From the NCBI RefSeq assembly GCF_022179545.1, contig NZ_AP025518.1, forward strand, positions 1-64,000: a stretch of 64,000 nucleotides of DNA, written 5' to 3'. The translations under genes and the position numbers were made by a program. Under the pieces are notes generated by a model that was not told where the DNA came from, ran no database searches, and saw only the letters and a program-made list of their open reading frames with translations. This stretch comes from Mycolicibacterium fortuitum subsp. fortuitum. GTDB lineage: Bacteria > Actinomycetota > Actinomycetes > Mycobacteriales > Mycobacteriaceae. Below, piece after piece: positions 31,856-40,222 of the stretch; within the stretch, counting starts at the first letter, position 1; every line of letters begins with the position of its first letter.

Positions 31856-33826
31856 GTGACGCGTAGCGCGCGTGTCCGGCGGGGATTTGGTGTTCTGATG
31901 CCCGATCTGTATCCCGTCGACGATCCCGACGACGCGGATCCCCGGCTGGCGCCGTTGCTGGCCTGGCGTCAGCAGCTGGTCGATTCCGGAGCCGTGGCAG
32001 CCCGCAGTTTCAAGGAAGCGCATCTGCGGCTCGTGCTGCGGTCCGGGCGCACCGAGGTGGAGCAGATCCGCGAGATGTTGCCGGGTTCGGTCGCCGAGCA
32101 CGCCGAGGAGATGGCCCGGTTGCTGGCCGAGCTGGAGAGCCGGCCCCCGGAGAGCTCGGCGCAGCAGGGGCCGTCGCCGACTGGTGACGTCCATCCGATT
32201 GCCTTCCGCCACGGGGAGTCCCGTCCGGGAGTCGTCGAACTGAGCTGGCCGGACTATCAGGCCAACGGGGGAGTGGTGCTGTACCGGGTGGTCAGCGCCG
32301 AGGACCGGGCGCCCCGGTCCCCGGAGAACGCCGACCTTGTCGCCGCGACCCCGTTGTCGGCGGCCAGTGACGACCGTCCGTTGACCGGGCCCGTGCGCTA
32401 CTACCAGGTCTGGGTCATCACCGGTACGTCCCGGGCGGACGCCCTGAGTACCCGACCGGTCCTGCATGCCGGCGGCGTGATGGTCGCCCCGCCCGCTGAT
32501 GTGGTCATCCGCGAGGACAGCGGCCTGGTCATCGGAAAATGGACACCTCCACCCGCGGGAAGCGTCGTCCACGTCTACCGGATGCCGCTCGATCAAGCCG
32601 ACGATCCGGGCATCGATGAATCGCGTCACCGGATCCTGGCCGAAGGGGAGCACCGGACCGGTTTCGTCGACTCGGGTGCGGCTCGGGGGACGCGCTATCG
32701 CTACCGGGTGCGCAGCGCGGTCGACCTCGACGGCGACGTGGAACTGTCGGAGCCGGTCGACGCTGATATCGAGGTCTCGGCGGTGCTCGCCGCCGTCACC
32801 GACATCTCGGTGGACACCGCATTCGACGGTGAGTCTTTCGACGTGTCCTGGGCGGCTCCCGGAGCAGAGGTGGCCGTCTATCTCAGCCCGACCGGGCCGA
32901 GCGCCGGTGGCGTGTCCACCGAACTTCCCGAGAACGCCCTCGAGCAGGTGGGGCTGACGCAGGATCTGCGTCTGCGGCGGCCGGTGGTGAACCAGGCGCA
33001 ACCCGACGGGACCCACCGCTCGGTGATGGCCGGCGTGCCTTGGCCTCAGGGTTGGAGCCGGGCCTATCTCACCCCGGTGACGATCCTGGCCGGGCAGGCC
33101 GTGCTGGGCCGCACCGTTTCTGCCGTGCGCACCGGCACCATCCGCGACGTCGAGCTCGTCGAGTACTGCAACAAGCAGATCTTGACGTTCGAATGGCCGC
33201 CCGGCGCCGCCGGTGTGGTGGTGACCCTGGCACCCAAAGGGCACGACCCTCGGGCCGGCCTGACCGGAAGGTCGTTCGAGATCTCGCTGGAGGACTACGA
33301 GAAATACGGTGGCATGCACCTGACCGGCGCGCTTCCTGTCGGCGGGTGTTCGCTGCATCTGGCACCGGTGGCGTTCTCCGGCGGGCGGAGAGTCACCGGA
33401 CCGGTCGCCAGCATCGAGTACGCGGGCATGTTGAGACTGCAATATGCGGTGCGGATCGGCCGCGACCCGGGAGGCTTCCCGACCACGGCCACCGTCGCGG
33501 TGCGTTCGGAGTACGACATACCGGGCTCACCGTCGTTCGTCCTGGTCAACAATCCCCAGCGGATGCCGCTGAGCGTGCACGACGGTCAGCCGGTCGACGT
33601 CGCCCCGCTGGACGCGCAGGGGCAGCTGGCGGACCTCCCTTCCAAGCACCTGCGCTGGACGGCGGCGACGGCTTCGGGCAGCGGAGAACTGTGGGCCGCC
33701 AACGTCAGTGGCCTGCACGGCTGGATCCGGCTTTTCCTCAACATCACCGATCCGCTCCAGCTGCGCACCGTCGCACTGCTGGACCCGCCGGCCCAGACCT
33801 TGCAGCTCACCGCGACGGTGTTATGA
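31856..33826 (+). CDS. Multi-beta-sandwich (FN3-like) protein of the GTPase cassette
   Basis: The 656-residue frame has a helical N-terminal segment (about 20-95) followed by several repeated beta-rich modules that look like fibronectin-III/Ig folds. Examples are VELSWPDYQANGGVVLYRVV, TPPPAGSVVHVYRMP, RYRYRVRSAVD, FDVSWAAPGAEVAVYL and LTFEWPPGAAGVVVTL. No signal peptide or membrane helix is seen, so it is probably cytoplasmic. GTG at 31856 is the first usable start in this frame. ATG at 31898 (MPDLYPVDDP) is a strong alternative, because upstream of 31856 the frame still reads protein-like (CAGQCGPTPQEFALFELP) with no start codon. It ends with ATGA overlapping the next gene. Confidence 0.7.
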   Translation: MTRSARVRRGFGVLMPDLYPVDDPDDADPRLAPLLAWRQQLVDSGAVAARSFKEAHLRLVLRSGRTEVEQIREMLPGSVAEHAEEMARLLAELESRPPESSAQQGPSPTGDVHPIAFRHGESRPGVVELSWPDYQANGGVVLYRVVSAEDRAPRSPENADLVAATPLSAASDDRPLTGPVRYYQVWVITGTSRADALSTRPVLHAGGVMVAPPADVVIREDSGLVIGKWTPPPAGSVVHVYRMPLDQADDPGIDESRHRILAEGEHRTGFVDSGAARGTRYRYRVRSAVDLDGDVELSEPVDADIEVSAVLAAVTDISVDTAFDGESFDVSWAAPGAEVAVYLSPTGPSAGGVSTELPENALEQVGLTQDLRLRRPVVNQAQPDGTHRSVMAGVPWPQGWSRAYLTPVTILAGQAVLGRTVSAVRTGTIRDVELVEYCNKQILTFEWPPGAAGVVVTLAPKGHDPRAGLTGRSFEISLEDYEKYGGMHLTGALPVGGCSLHLAPVAFSGGRRVTGPVASIEYAGMLRLQYAVRIGRDPGGFPTTATVAVRSEYDIPGSPSFVLVNNPQRMPLSVHDGQPVDVAPLDAQGQLADLPSKHLRWTAATASGSGELWAANVSGLHGWIRLFLNITDPLQLRTVALLDPPAQTLQLTATVL

Positions 33827-36285
33827 CGTCGCGTTACGGCCAGCTTGCCTATACGTCGTTCGATGCCGCCGGGACCGTCGGCGGCTGGCAGGTCAAGGAA
33901 ACCAGCGGCGCCCTCACACCGGTGGAGACCCAAGCCCTGATGGCAGGAGTGCACACGGTGTTCCGCCCGGTGGGGCCGACACCCGATTTCCCCACCCCCG
34001 ACGAGCTCGAGCAGGGGCCACGTCGGCTGGCGTACCGCCACCTGCCCGAGGGCGCCGGCTATTGGCACACGTTTCCGGCCGGGTCCGACAGCACGGGCCG
34101 GCCGGGCAATGTGTTCGCGCACGTGCTGTTGGATCGCGCGCCGGACACCCACCCGCGCTGCCGGGCCATCCAAATGTGGCGGTCGCCGCACTGGCTGAAG
34201 CCTTACGGCGCTGCCGCGGTCGCCCGTGCCGAACTTCCCGGGCGGCTACCGGAGCTGGGCGATGCGGTGACCAAGGACAGCGTGGTGGCGTTCGCGCTGG
34301 ATACGGCGACGTGGCGGCTGGCAACGCTGTTCGCGCTGTTGGACGCGGTGGCCGCGGCTCTGGACGGTGGGCCACTCGTCGTCCTCGGTACGCGGTCTCC
34401 GGATTCGGCCGCCCAGTGGATCGGCCTGGTGAGTTTTCTGATGTCGCCGGGCACTGCGGCGAGGCTGAGCTTTTCCACCTTCGATCGCGCCGAGCAGGTT
34501 GAGCCGCACAACGGCCAGGTGCTCAGCGCGGTGCCGATCGAGGACCTCACCGCGGTAGAGCCGGGCATGGTGGTGATCGACGAATCCGAGACCGTATCCC
34601 TGGGCGAACTCGGCGGCGACCCGCACCGGACTGCGGGCGGGCAGCGGATCGAGGTGACCCGGTGGTCGGTGATGGCGCAGGTGGTGTTGCTGGACGTGAC
34701 CTCGGCACGCGGCGTCCTCGACGACATCGACACCCTGTCCAGCCAGGTACGCGACGACGGGCTTCATCCGGCCTGGCCGATTGCCATGGCAGTGGCCGGG
34801 CGCCGCGAATTCGCCGACGCGCAGGTCGAGGCCCATGAGGTGATCGCCGCGCACTCTCCGGCCGGTGCTCTCGTCGGATCCGAGGCGGCGCACATCATCG
34901 CCGATGTGCTCTCGGCTGTGGTGGGTGTCACCACAGCGGACGCCTGGCGGGCGCGCCACGAGCTGGCGGACGGAGCCGGCGCGAGCTTTGCCGACGCCAC
35001 CTACTTCGCCCGCGCCATCGTCGACGAGGGATGGATGTCTCAAGACGGACCAATTCCTTTGGGGCCGAGAACGTTTCACGGGAAACCAACACCTTCGTTG
35101 TTGCGCGCGGCCATCGGGCCCGCCTTGGACGAAGGCCGGCGGCAGGGTCCTGGCCGGTTGTTCAGGGTCATCGACCTGCTGCTGCGGGCAGGCGTCGTCG
35201 ATGACCGTCTGCAGGCGGCGCTGTCCGACGACGTGCTGCCGGGCCTGGCTGATCCGGACGTGCGCGGGTCGATCGCCGCAGCCGATCGGCTGTCGTTGGG
35301 TGGGTGGTTGCTGCATGAGGGCGATGCCGACGGCAGCGCCATGAGCGACGACGTTCTGGACTGGCTGGCAGAGGCCGGTCCGGTGCCCGGGCCGGCCGAA
35401 CTCGCGGGCGCGCAGCCCTGGGATTCGGTGTGGATCCGCGCCGCGCTGCGTGGGATACGGGCACGTCGCCTCGGAGCGCGCCACCCCGGCGACGCCGGCG
35501 CCCAGCTGTGGTGGCTGCGGACCACCGATCCGGAGAACTTCCAGACCGCCGCCACGGCGTCGATCTGGAATCCGTCGGATCTGCTGCTGGCAGTCGGCGC
35601 CGAACCGCTGCCCGGCCGGGCGGCGGTGCGCACACTCGTGGGCGCCGAGGACTCGGCGGCGCTACAGCAGTTGGCCGGCAAGGTGATCGATGACAGCGAC
35701 GACGGCGACGGTGTCGTGGTGGCGTGCGCGGCGGTCCGGCACATCGAGGCGCGAAACTGGTTGCACCAGCGCTACGTGCACACCCACCAGAGCTCCTATG
35801 TGCCGCTGTGGGATCAGGTGCTGACCGCCCTGGAACCGGAGTCGGTTCACCCGGATTTCGCGGTGCGATTGTTGGCGTTCGGGCTGCTCGGAGGGCTCAC
35901 CGGCCAGCCGTACCCACAGGCCTGCAACCTGTTGGCGGCTGAAACCGGTTGTGGCGCAGACGCAGTGGCCCGGGTGCTGCCGCTGGTCGACGGCGGCCAG
36001 TTGGCGCCGGTGACCGTGGTGGCGATCGGGTTGTTGCGCTCTACGGCTGCCGAATACAGCGGACACGTCCCGGACGCCATGGATCAGCTCGCCGGCGCAC
36101 TCGCCGGGCAGGTGGCTGCCACCATGGGCGGCACCGATGCGGAATCCGTGGTGATGTTGATGGCGCAGTTGTCGGGCGATTCCTCTGAGGGGACGATGCG
36201 CGGGTACCGGAAGATGGTGAACAGGCTGACACGGCGGGGCGAGAGCCCGACGCTGGCCGAGCGACTGAGGGGGAGCCGGGGCTGA
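33823..36285 (+). CDS. GTPase-associated protein 1 (GAP1)-like protein
   Basis: The 820 residues begin YGQLAYTSFDAAGTVGGWQVKE. The first 150 residues (FRPVGPTPDFPTPDEL, RLAYRHLPEGAGYWHTFPAGSDSTGRPGNVFAHVLLD) match my memory of the N-terminal domain of actinobacterial GTPase-associated protein 1. That domain is followed by an alpha-rich middle and C-terminal region with helical repeats (RHELADGAGASFADATYFARAIVDEG; LLAFGLLGGLTGQPYPQACNLL). Start and stop overlap both neighbours (ATGA and TGATG), so the three proteins are made together. It is likely a scaffold or effector platform for the adjacent GTPase. No catalytic motif was recognised. Confidence 0.75.
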   Translation: MTSRYGQLAYTSFDAAGTVGGWQVKETSGALTPVETQALMAGVHTVFRPVGPTPDFPTPDELEQGPRRLAYRHLPEGAGYWHTFPAGSDSTGRPGNVFAHVLLDRAPDTHPRCRAIQMWRSPHWLKPYGAAAVARAELPGRLPELGDAVTKDSVVAFALDTATWRLATLFALLDAVAAALDGGPLVVLGTRSPDSAAQWIGLVSFLMSPGTAARLSFSTFDRAEQVEPHNGQVLSAVPIEDLTAVEPGMVVIDESETVSLGELGGDPHRTAGGQRIEVTRWSVMAQVVLLDVTSARGVLDDIDTLSSQVRDDGLHPAWPIAMAVAGRREFADAQVEAHEVIAAHSPAGALVGSEAAHIIADVLSAVVGVTTADAWRARHELADGAGASFADATYFARAIVDEGWMSQDGPIPLGPRTFHGKPTPSLLRAAIGPALDEGRRQGPGRLFRVIDLLLRAGVVDDRLQAALSDDVLPGLADPDVRGSIAAADRLSLGGWLLHEGDADGSAMSDDVLDWLAEAGPVPGPAELAGAQPWDSVWIRAALRGIRARRLGARHPGDAGAQLWWLRTTDPENFQTAATASIWNPSDLLLAVGAEPLPGRAAVRTLVGAEDSAALQQLAGKVIDDSDDGDGVVVACAAVRHIEARNWLHQRYVHTHQSSYVPLWDQVLTALEPESVHPDFAVRLLAFGLLGGLTGQPYPQACNLLAAETGCGADAVARVLPLVDGGQLAPVTVVAIGLLRSTAAEYSGHVPDAMDQLAGALAGQVAATMGGTDAESVVMLMAQLSGDSSEGTMRGYRKMVNRLTRRGESPTLAERLRGSRG

Positions 36286-37442
36286 TGAGCAAGTGCCCGC
36301 GTTGCTTCACCGCGCTGAGTCCGAGCAATCACCTGTGGACGCTGCCTGCGCAGGCCGGCGGCACCCGGTACCGGGACGACGTCGCCTCGGCCTACGTAGG
36401 CGCCCCGGCTGAGTGCGGTCCGCTCTACACCTGGACCCGCAGCCCGGGATACAACGGTCCGCCACCGCCGATGTCCGAGGCGTCCCGGGCGTTGCAGGGA
36501 CCCGCGGTGGAGATCTGTCCGGTCTGTCACTTCACGCTGCCCGAAGGATTTCGGGAGGGGCACGCGATCTGCATTGCGCTGGCCGGCGCACGTGCGACGG
36601 GCAAGAGCCTCTACATCGCCGTGCTGATCAAGCAGCTGGAATTGCTCTGCGAGCGGTTCGGTGTGGTGCTGGAACCGGTCACCCGTGCCACGGTCCAGAA
36701 CTACGCGACCAACTACGAGGGGCCGCTGTACGTCCAGCGAGGCCTGCTGCCACCCACCCCGACGGTGCACACCCAGGCTCCGAATCAGCGTGAGCCCCTG
36801 GTGTTCTCGCTCGGCGTCTGGCACGGCGTGCGTCGCTTCCTGGTGCTGCGAGACGTGGCGGGCGAAGACCTCGAGAACGGGGACCTGCGCGCGCCGCCCT
36901 TCCAGTTCTTCGGCCACGCCGATGCGGTGTTCTTCATGTTCGACCCGCTGCGGGTCAAGGCCATCCGCGATCAGCTGCAGGACCTGTTGCCGCCCCAGCC
37001 GTTCAGCGGCGGCGAGCCGCGGTCGGTGCTGGGCAATCTGCTGCTGGCGGTCAATCCGGGCCAGCCCAAGCTGGCGGTGATCCTGTCGAAGTTCGACGTG
37101 TTGCGCGCCTTGCGGGATGTGCAGGGTTCGGAATGGGCACTGGTCATGTCCAACGGGGGAGCGGCGTTTCTGCGGGACACCTCCGACGGCAAGCAGTATG
37201 ACGACGTCGACGCTCAATTGCTCGACCAGGAGGTGCGGAGCCTGCTGGTCCGCCTGCACGGTGGCTCGATCGTGTCGGCGGTGGAAAACCCGTCTGTCGG
37301 TGCGCGGCTGGCCACCCGGTACTTCGCGGTGTCGGCGCTGGGACATCCGCCGACCGGAAACCGCTTGCACGCCAGAGGTATTGCCCCGTTCCGGTGTCTG
37401 GACCCGGTGCGATGGGTGACCACTCAGTTCGGCGTGTTGTAG
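36285..37442 (+). CDS. TRAFAC-type GTPase with N-terminal zinc ribbon
   Basis: The 385 residues carry cysteines C4-x2-C7 and C78-x2-C81, which probably form a split zinc ribbon. A P-loop GTPase core follows: G1 GARATGKS (101-108), G3 DVAG (190-193), G4 SKFD (268-271) and a possible G5 SALG near 350. G2 is not obvious. It is the third gene of the coupled cassette. By analogy with GTPase/GAP1 systems described in comparative genomics of actinobacterial conflict systems, it may switch an oligomeric defence or signalling complex; this is inference. Confidence 0.8.
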   Translation: MSKCPRCFTALSPSNHLWTLPAQAGGTRYRDDVASAYVGAPAECGPLYTWTRSPGYNGPPPPMSEASRALQGPAVEICPVCHFTLPEGFREGHAICIALAGARATGKSLYIAVLIKQLELLCERFGVVLEPVTRATVQNYATNYEGPLYVQRGLLPPTPTVHTQAPNQREPLVFSLGVWHGVRRFLVLRDVAGEDLENGDLRAPPFQFFGHADAVFFMFDPLRVKAIRDQLQDLLPPQPFSGGEPRSVLGNLLLAVNPGQPKLAVILSKFDVLRALRDVQGSEWALVMSNGGAAFLRDTSDGKQYDDVDAQLLDQEVRSLLVRLHGGSIVSAVENPSVGARLATRYFAVSALGHPPTGNRLHARGIAPFRCLDPVRWVTTQFGVL

Positions 37443-37525
37443 CCGCCCGGGCTGGTTGCCGGCCGTGTTCGCCGGTGCCTCGGGTGCCGTGGCTATGGTG
37501 GGCTGACCGATCAGAGAGGTGACAG

Positions 37526-38029
37526 GTGGGCAAGAACGAGCGCACGAAGATCGTCATGACCGATGACGAGATCGCCGAATTCATCGAACGGAGCCGGACA
37601 GCGACCATGGCCACGGTGCTGCCCAGCGGCCGGCCTCACCTGGTCGCCATGTGGTACGCGGTGCTCGACGGCGAGATCTGGTTCGAGACCAAGGCCAAGT
37701 CGCAGAAGGCGGTCAACCTGCGCCGCGATCCCACCATCACGGTGATGGTCGAGGACGGCGACACCTACGACACCCTGCGGGGTGTGTCGATCGACGGCAC
37801 CGCCGAGATCGTCGACGACCCGGAAACGATTCTGCGCGTGGGCATCAGCGTGTGGGAGCGCTACACCGGGCCCTACACCGAGGAGATGCGCCCGTTCGTC
37901 GACCAGATGATGAACAACCGCATCGCGGTCCGCGTCGTGCCCAGCCGGCAGCGCAGTTGGGACCACCGCAAGCTCGGTCTGCCCGAGATGCCGGTGGGCG
38001 GCAGCACCGCGCAGTATCTGAACGCCTAG
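37526..38029 (+). CDS. PPOX-class F420/flavin-dependent oxidoreductase
   Basis: The 167 residues form a split-barrel (PNPOx-like) fold: SRTATMATVLPSGRPHLVAMWYAVLDGEIWFETKAKSQKAVNL at the N-terminus and a VRVVPSRQRSWDHRKLG tail. The family includes F420- and heme/FMN-binding reductases abundant in mycobacteria; the substrate is unknown. GTG at 37526 follows GAGAGGTGAC. Its stop shares two bases with the convergent pirin stop. Confidence 0.82.
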   Translation: MGKNERTKIVMTDDEIAEFIERSRTATMATVLPSGRPHLVAMWYAVLDGEIWFETKAKSQKAVNLRRDPTITVMVEDGDTYDTLRGVSIDGTAEIVDDPETILRVGISVWERYTGPYTEEMRPFVDQMMNNRIAVRVVPSRQRSWDHRKLGLPEMPVGGSTAQYLNA

Positions 38030-38994
38030 CTCGACGGCCGCGGGCGCGGCCTGAGCCGCCCGTTCGGCAACGGCGGTGCGGGCAACCGCGCGATGTTGCC
38101 GACATAGCCCTGCACATCGCCGAACCTCGCATCGTTGGCCTGCCACAGCTCCCGATAGGTCGCGATGTCGTCGTGGCTGCGGCCGACGAAGTTCCACCAC
38201 ATCACCAGTTCCTCGGGGAACGGCGGTCCGCCGAGCAGGATGGCGCGGGCCGGACCGTTGCCGCGGTTGGCCAGCTGCAGCTGGGACCGTCCTGGGGCCT
38301 GGTAGCCCAGCTCGGCGATCGCCAGCGTGGTGCCGCACACTTCGATCGCACCCTGATCGAGCAGCACACCGTGTTCGAAGCCGGGGTCGACGTCGAGGGT
38401 CAGCTCGGCGCCGGGATCGAGATCGATCTGAGCGCCCAGCAGCGGCGTGAAGGTGTGCACCGGCGACACCGAATGTGCGAGCTCGCCGAGGAACACCCGG
38501 AGGGTGGCGCCGGCGACGGTTCGCGGCGGAGGCGTGTAGTGCGCGAAATCGCGGTCGGTGTCGCGAGCGGTATCAGGCAGGGCGACCCACAGCTGGACAC
38601 CATGCAGGACCGTGGTGTCGGGCGTCGAGACCTCCGAGTGGCAGATCCCGGCGCCGGCCGTCATCAGGTTGAGCTCGCCAGGGCGCACCATGGCATGGAC
38701 TCCGGCGCTGTCGCGGTGTTCGATCAGCCCTTCGAAAAGCCAGCTCACCGTTTGTAATCCGGTGTGGGGGTGGGGCGGCACGTCCATGCCCTTGCCCGCG
38801 GCGCGCACGTCGTGCGGGCCGTAGTGGTCGGCGAAGCACCAGGCACCGATCATCGACCTGTCCCGTTGCGGCAGTGTGCGCCGGACCAGCAACGCGCGCG
38901 GTCCGCCCAGCGGAACCTCCCGCGGATGCAGCACCCCGGTGAACTCCGAATTCGCGCAGGTGACTTCGGCAGGCGCTGTATCGGTGTTGCTCAT
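38026..38994 (-). CDS. Pirin-family bicupin protein
   Basis: The 322 residues contain the pirin N-terminal cupin with metal ligands in DVPPHPHTGLQTVSWLFEG (two His), a further His in GICHSEVS and a Glu-containing strand. A C-terminal pirin domain follows (VHTFTPLLGAQIDLDPGAEL, LLGGPPFPEELVMWWNFVGRS). Pirins are quercetinase-like or regulatory metalloproteins; the role here is unknown. It is convergent with the PPOX gene and divergent (45 bases) from the DivIVA-like gene. Confidence 0.9.
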   Translation of the reverse strand: MSNTDTAPAEVTCANSEFTGVLHPREVPLGGPRALLVRRTLPQRDRSMIGAWCFADHYGPHDVRAAGKGMDVPPHPHTGLQTVSWLFEGLIEHRDSAGVHAMVRPGELNLMTAGAGICHSEVSTPDTTVLHGVQLWVALPDTARDTDRDFAHYTPPPRTVAGATLRVFLGELAHSVSPVHTFTPLLGAQIDLDPGAELTLDVDPGFEHGVLLDQGAIEVCGTTLAIAELGYQAPGRSQLQLANRGNGPARAILLGGPPFPEELVMWWNFVGRSHDDIATYRELWQANDARFGDVQGYVGNIARLPAPPLPNGRLRPRPRPSS

Positions 38995-39039
38995 GAACCT
39001 CACGGTAACCGTGTCCGGCCGACCCGGTAGGCGGTTAGC

Positions 39040-39306
39040 ATGACCGGCATGACCGGGGGATTGACCGCCGAAGATGTTCGCAGCACCGAATTTTCGAAGC
39101 CGCCGTTGGGTAAGCGCGGCTACGACAAGAAGTCGGTAGATGATTTTCTGGCGTTGGTGGCCCGCAGGCTCGACGGACGCGGGCACCTCGGCCCTGATGA
39201 CGTCCGGACCATCGTGTTCCCGAAGCCACCGATGTTTCAGCGGGGCTACGACGAAGACGAGGTGGACCGGCTGCTCGATGCGGTGGTCGCCACGCTGGAG
39301 CGGTAG
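39040..39306 (+). CDS. Mini-protein made of two DivIVA-domain motifs
   Basis: The 88 residues are almost entirely two tandem copies of the DivIVA/Wag31 N-terminal motif: LTAEDVRSTEFSKPPLGKRGYDKKSVDDFL and LGPDDVRTIVFPKPPMFQRGYDEDEVDRLL. The long coiled-coil of Wag31 is absent. The DivIVA N-terminus binds curved membrane at poles or septa, so this may be a polar adaptor or a competitor of Wag31; that is inference. An ATG three codons in (39049) is an alternative start. Confidence 0.8.
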   Translation: MTGMTGGLTAEDVRSTEFSKPPLGKRGYDKKSVDDFLALVARRLDGRGHLGPDDVRTIVFPKPPMFQRGYDEDEVDRLLDAVVATLER

Positions 39307-39382
39307 CCGGGGAAGAAGTTCGGGGACGGTGCCGTCACTGCGCCTCTCGGCGAGTGGTCGCTCGAAGCGACGGTTCTGGTGT

Positions 39383-39439
39383 GGGGCCCGGGGCAATGCC
39401 CGACACCGTCAGCGGGTGTAACACCATGCCCCGGGCCCC
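39383..39439. terminator. Long hairpin between the DivIVA-like and whiB5-like genes
   Basis: A perfect 13-bp inverted repeat GGGGCCCGGGGCA/TGCCCCGGGCCCC encloses 31 bases with an inner ACACC/GGTGT stem. It lies between convergent genes and probably terminates both. Confidence 0.7.
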
Positions 39440-39544
39440 TATTCCTCCCCCAGTGGAAACTCGCCCCTGCCCTGCCGTCCCCTCGAATCGGCAGCGAAAG
39501 GGCCAGACAAAAGATCTGGTGACAAACGGTGCTGCGAGAGCGGA

Positions 39545-39838
39545 TCAGGCGGCCTCGGGGAAGACCAGGCCGAGCTTGCGCACCGGGTAACCGTTGCGCT
39601 CGGCCAGCGATCGCAGCTGCTTGAGCGCGAAGGCGCGGCCGCGGCCCCCCTCCGGAACCATGATCCCGGCCCAAAGTCCTTCGGCACGAGGCAGTTCGCA
39701 GGCCTCGCGGGCGCACAGCCAGCGCCGGGGGCATTCCCGGCAGATGACCTTGGCCTGGTCGTCGGGCGTGGAGGTCCAGCGCTCCGGGTTGGTGGTGCAG
39801 ACGCCGAGCGGGATGCCGTTGGCCATGAGTGCGTTCAT
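39545..39838 (-). CDS. whiB5: WhiB-family Fe-S transcription factor, WhiB5-like
   Basis: The 97 residues have the four [4Fe-4S] ligands Cys14, Cys33, Cys36 and Cys42 (VCTTNPERW, ICRECPRRWLC) and the beta-turn GLWAG near 54. A basic C-terminal region follows. Wbl proteins bind sigma-A region 4 and sense redox or NO. Assignment to WhiB5 rests on synteny: the divergent neighbour is Rv0023-like, as for Rv0022c in M. tuberculosis. An in-frame ATG at 39826 could be the start instead. Confidence 0.82.
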   Translation of the reverse strand: MNALMANGIPLGVCTTNPERWTSTPDDQAKVICRECPRRWLCAREACELPRAEGLWAGIMVPEGGRGRAFALKQLRSLAERNGYPVRKLGLVFPEAA

Positions 39839-40222
39839 GCTGCTGCTCCTGTGAGTGCTCTTGTTGCGGTGTCTACCGCGTTGGGAGGAACGCTATAGCA
39901 AGAACCGTAGCGATGCAACAGTTTGGTTCAAACTGCAGCGGTGCAACGCTACGGAAATTTGCAAGGGTAACGATGCGTAGTCACCAGCGGAAAGACGCTT
40001 TGGATCTAAACCTGCACGTCAGAACGCTGATAGGTACTTCGTTGTACCCGTAGCGGGAGTGCGGTTTGTGGCGTCCGGAAGGTGTAGCAGGGGCATTGTT
40101 TGCTACGGATGAGAAAAACCCATTGCGTAGCGGTGCTGCGGTCTGGGGTTAGGATTGAGGGGTCCCGGCAACCGCTTCAGCACTCGCGCTGAGCTGAGCA
40201 CATCGGCGAGGAACAGCCCCGT
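39839..40222. promoter_or_regulatory. Divergent whiB5/Rv0023 control region with repeated CGTAGC motifs
   Basis: The 384-base gap is relatively AT-rich. CCGTAGCG-type boxes occur at 39905-39912, 39947-39954 (inverted), 39974-39981 (variant), 40048-40055, 40101-40108 (inverted) and 40125-40132. The first two form an exact 8-bp inverted pair that brackets a palindrome CAGTTTG-GTT-CAAACTG at 39919-39935. It probably contains both promoters and a shared operator. Confidence 0.6.

Noticed and set aside
31670..33442. 590-codon minus-strand ORF opposite the FN3-like gene
   Set aside because: No ribosome site or domain; the plus strand has coupled starts and beta-sandwich modules.
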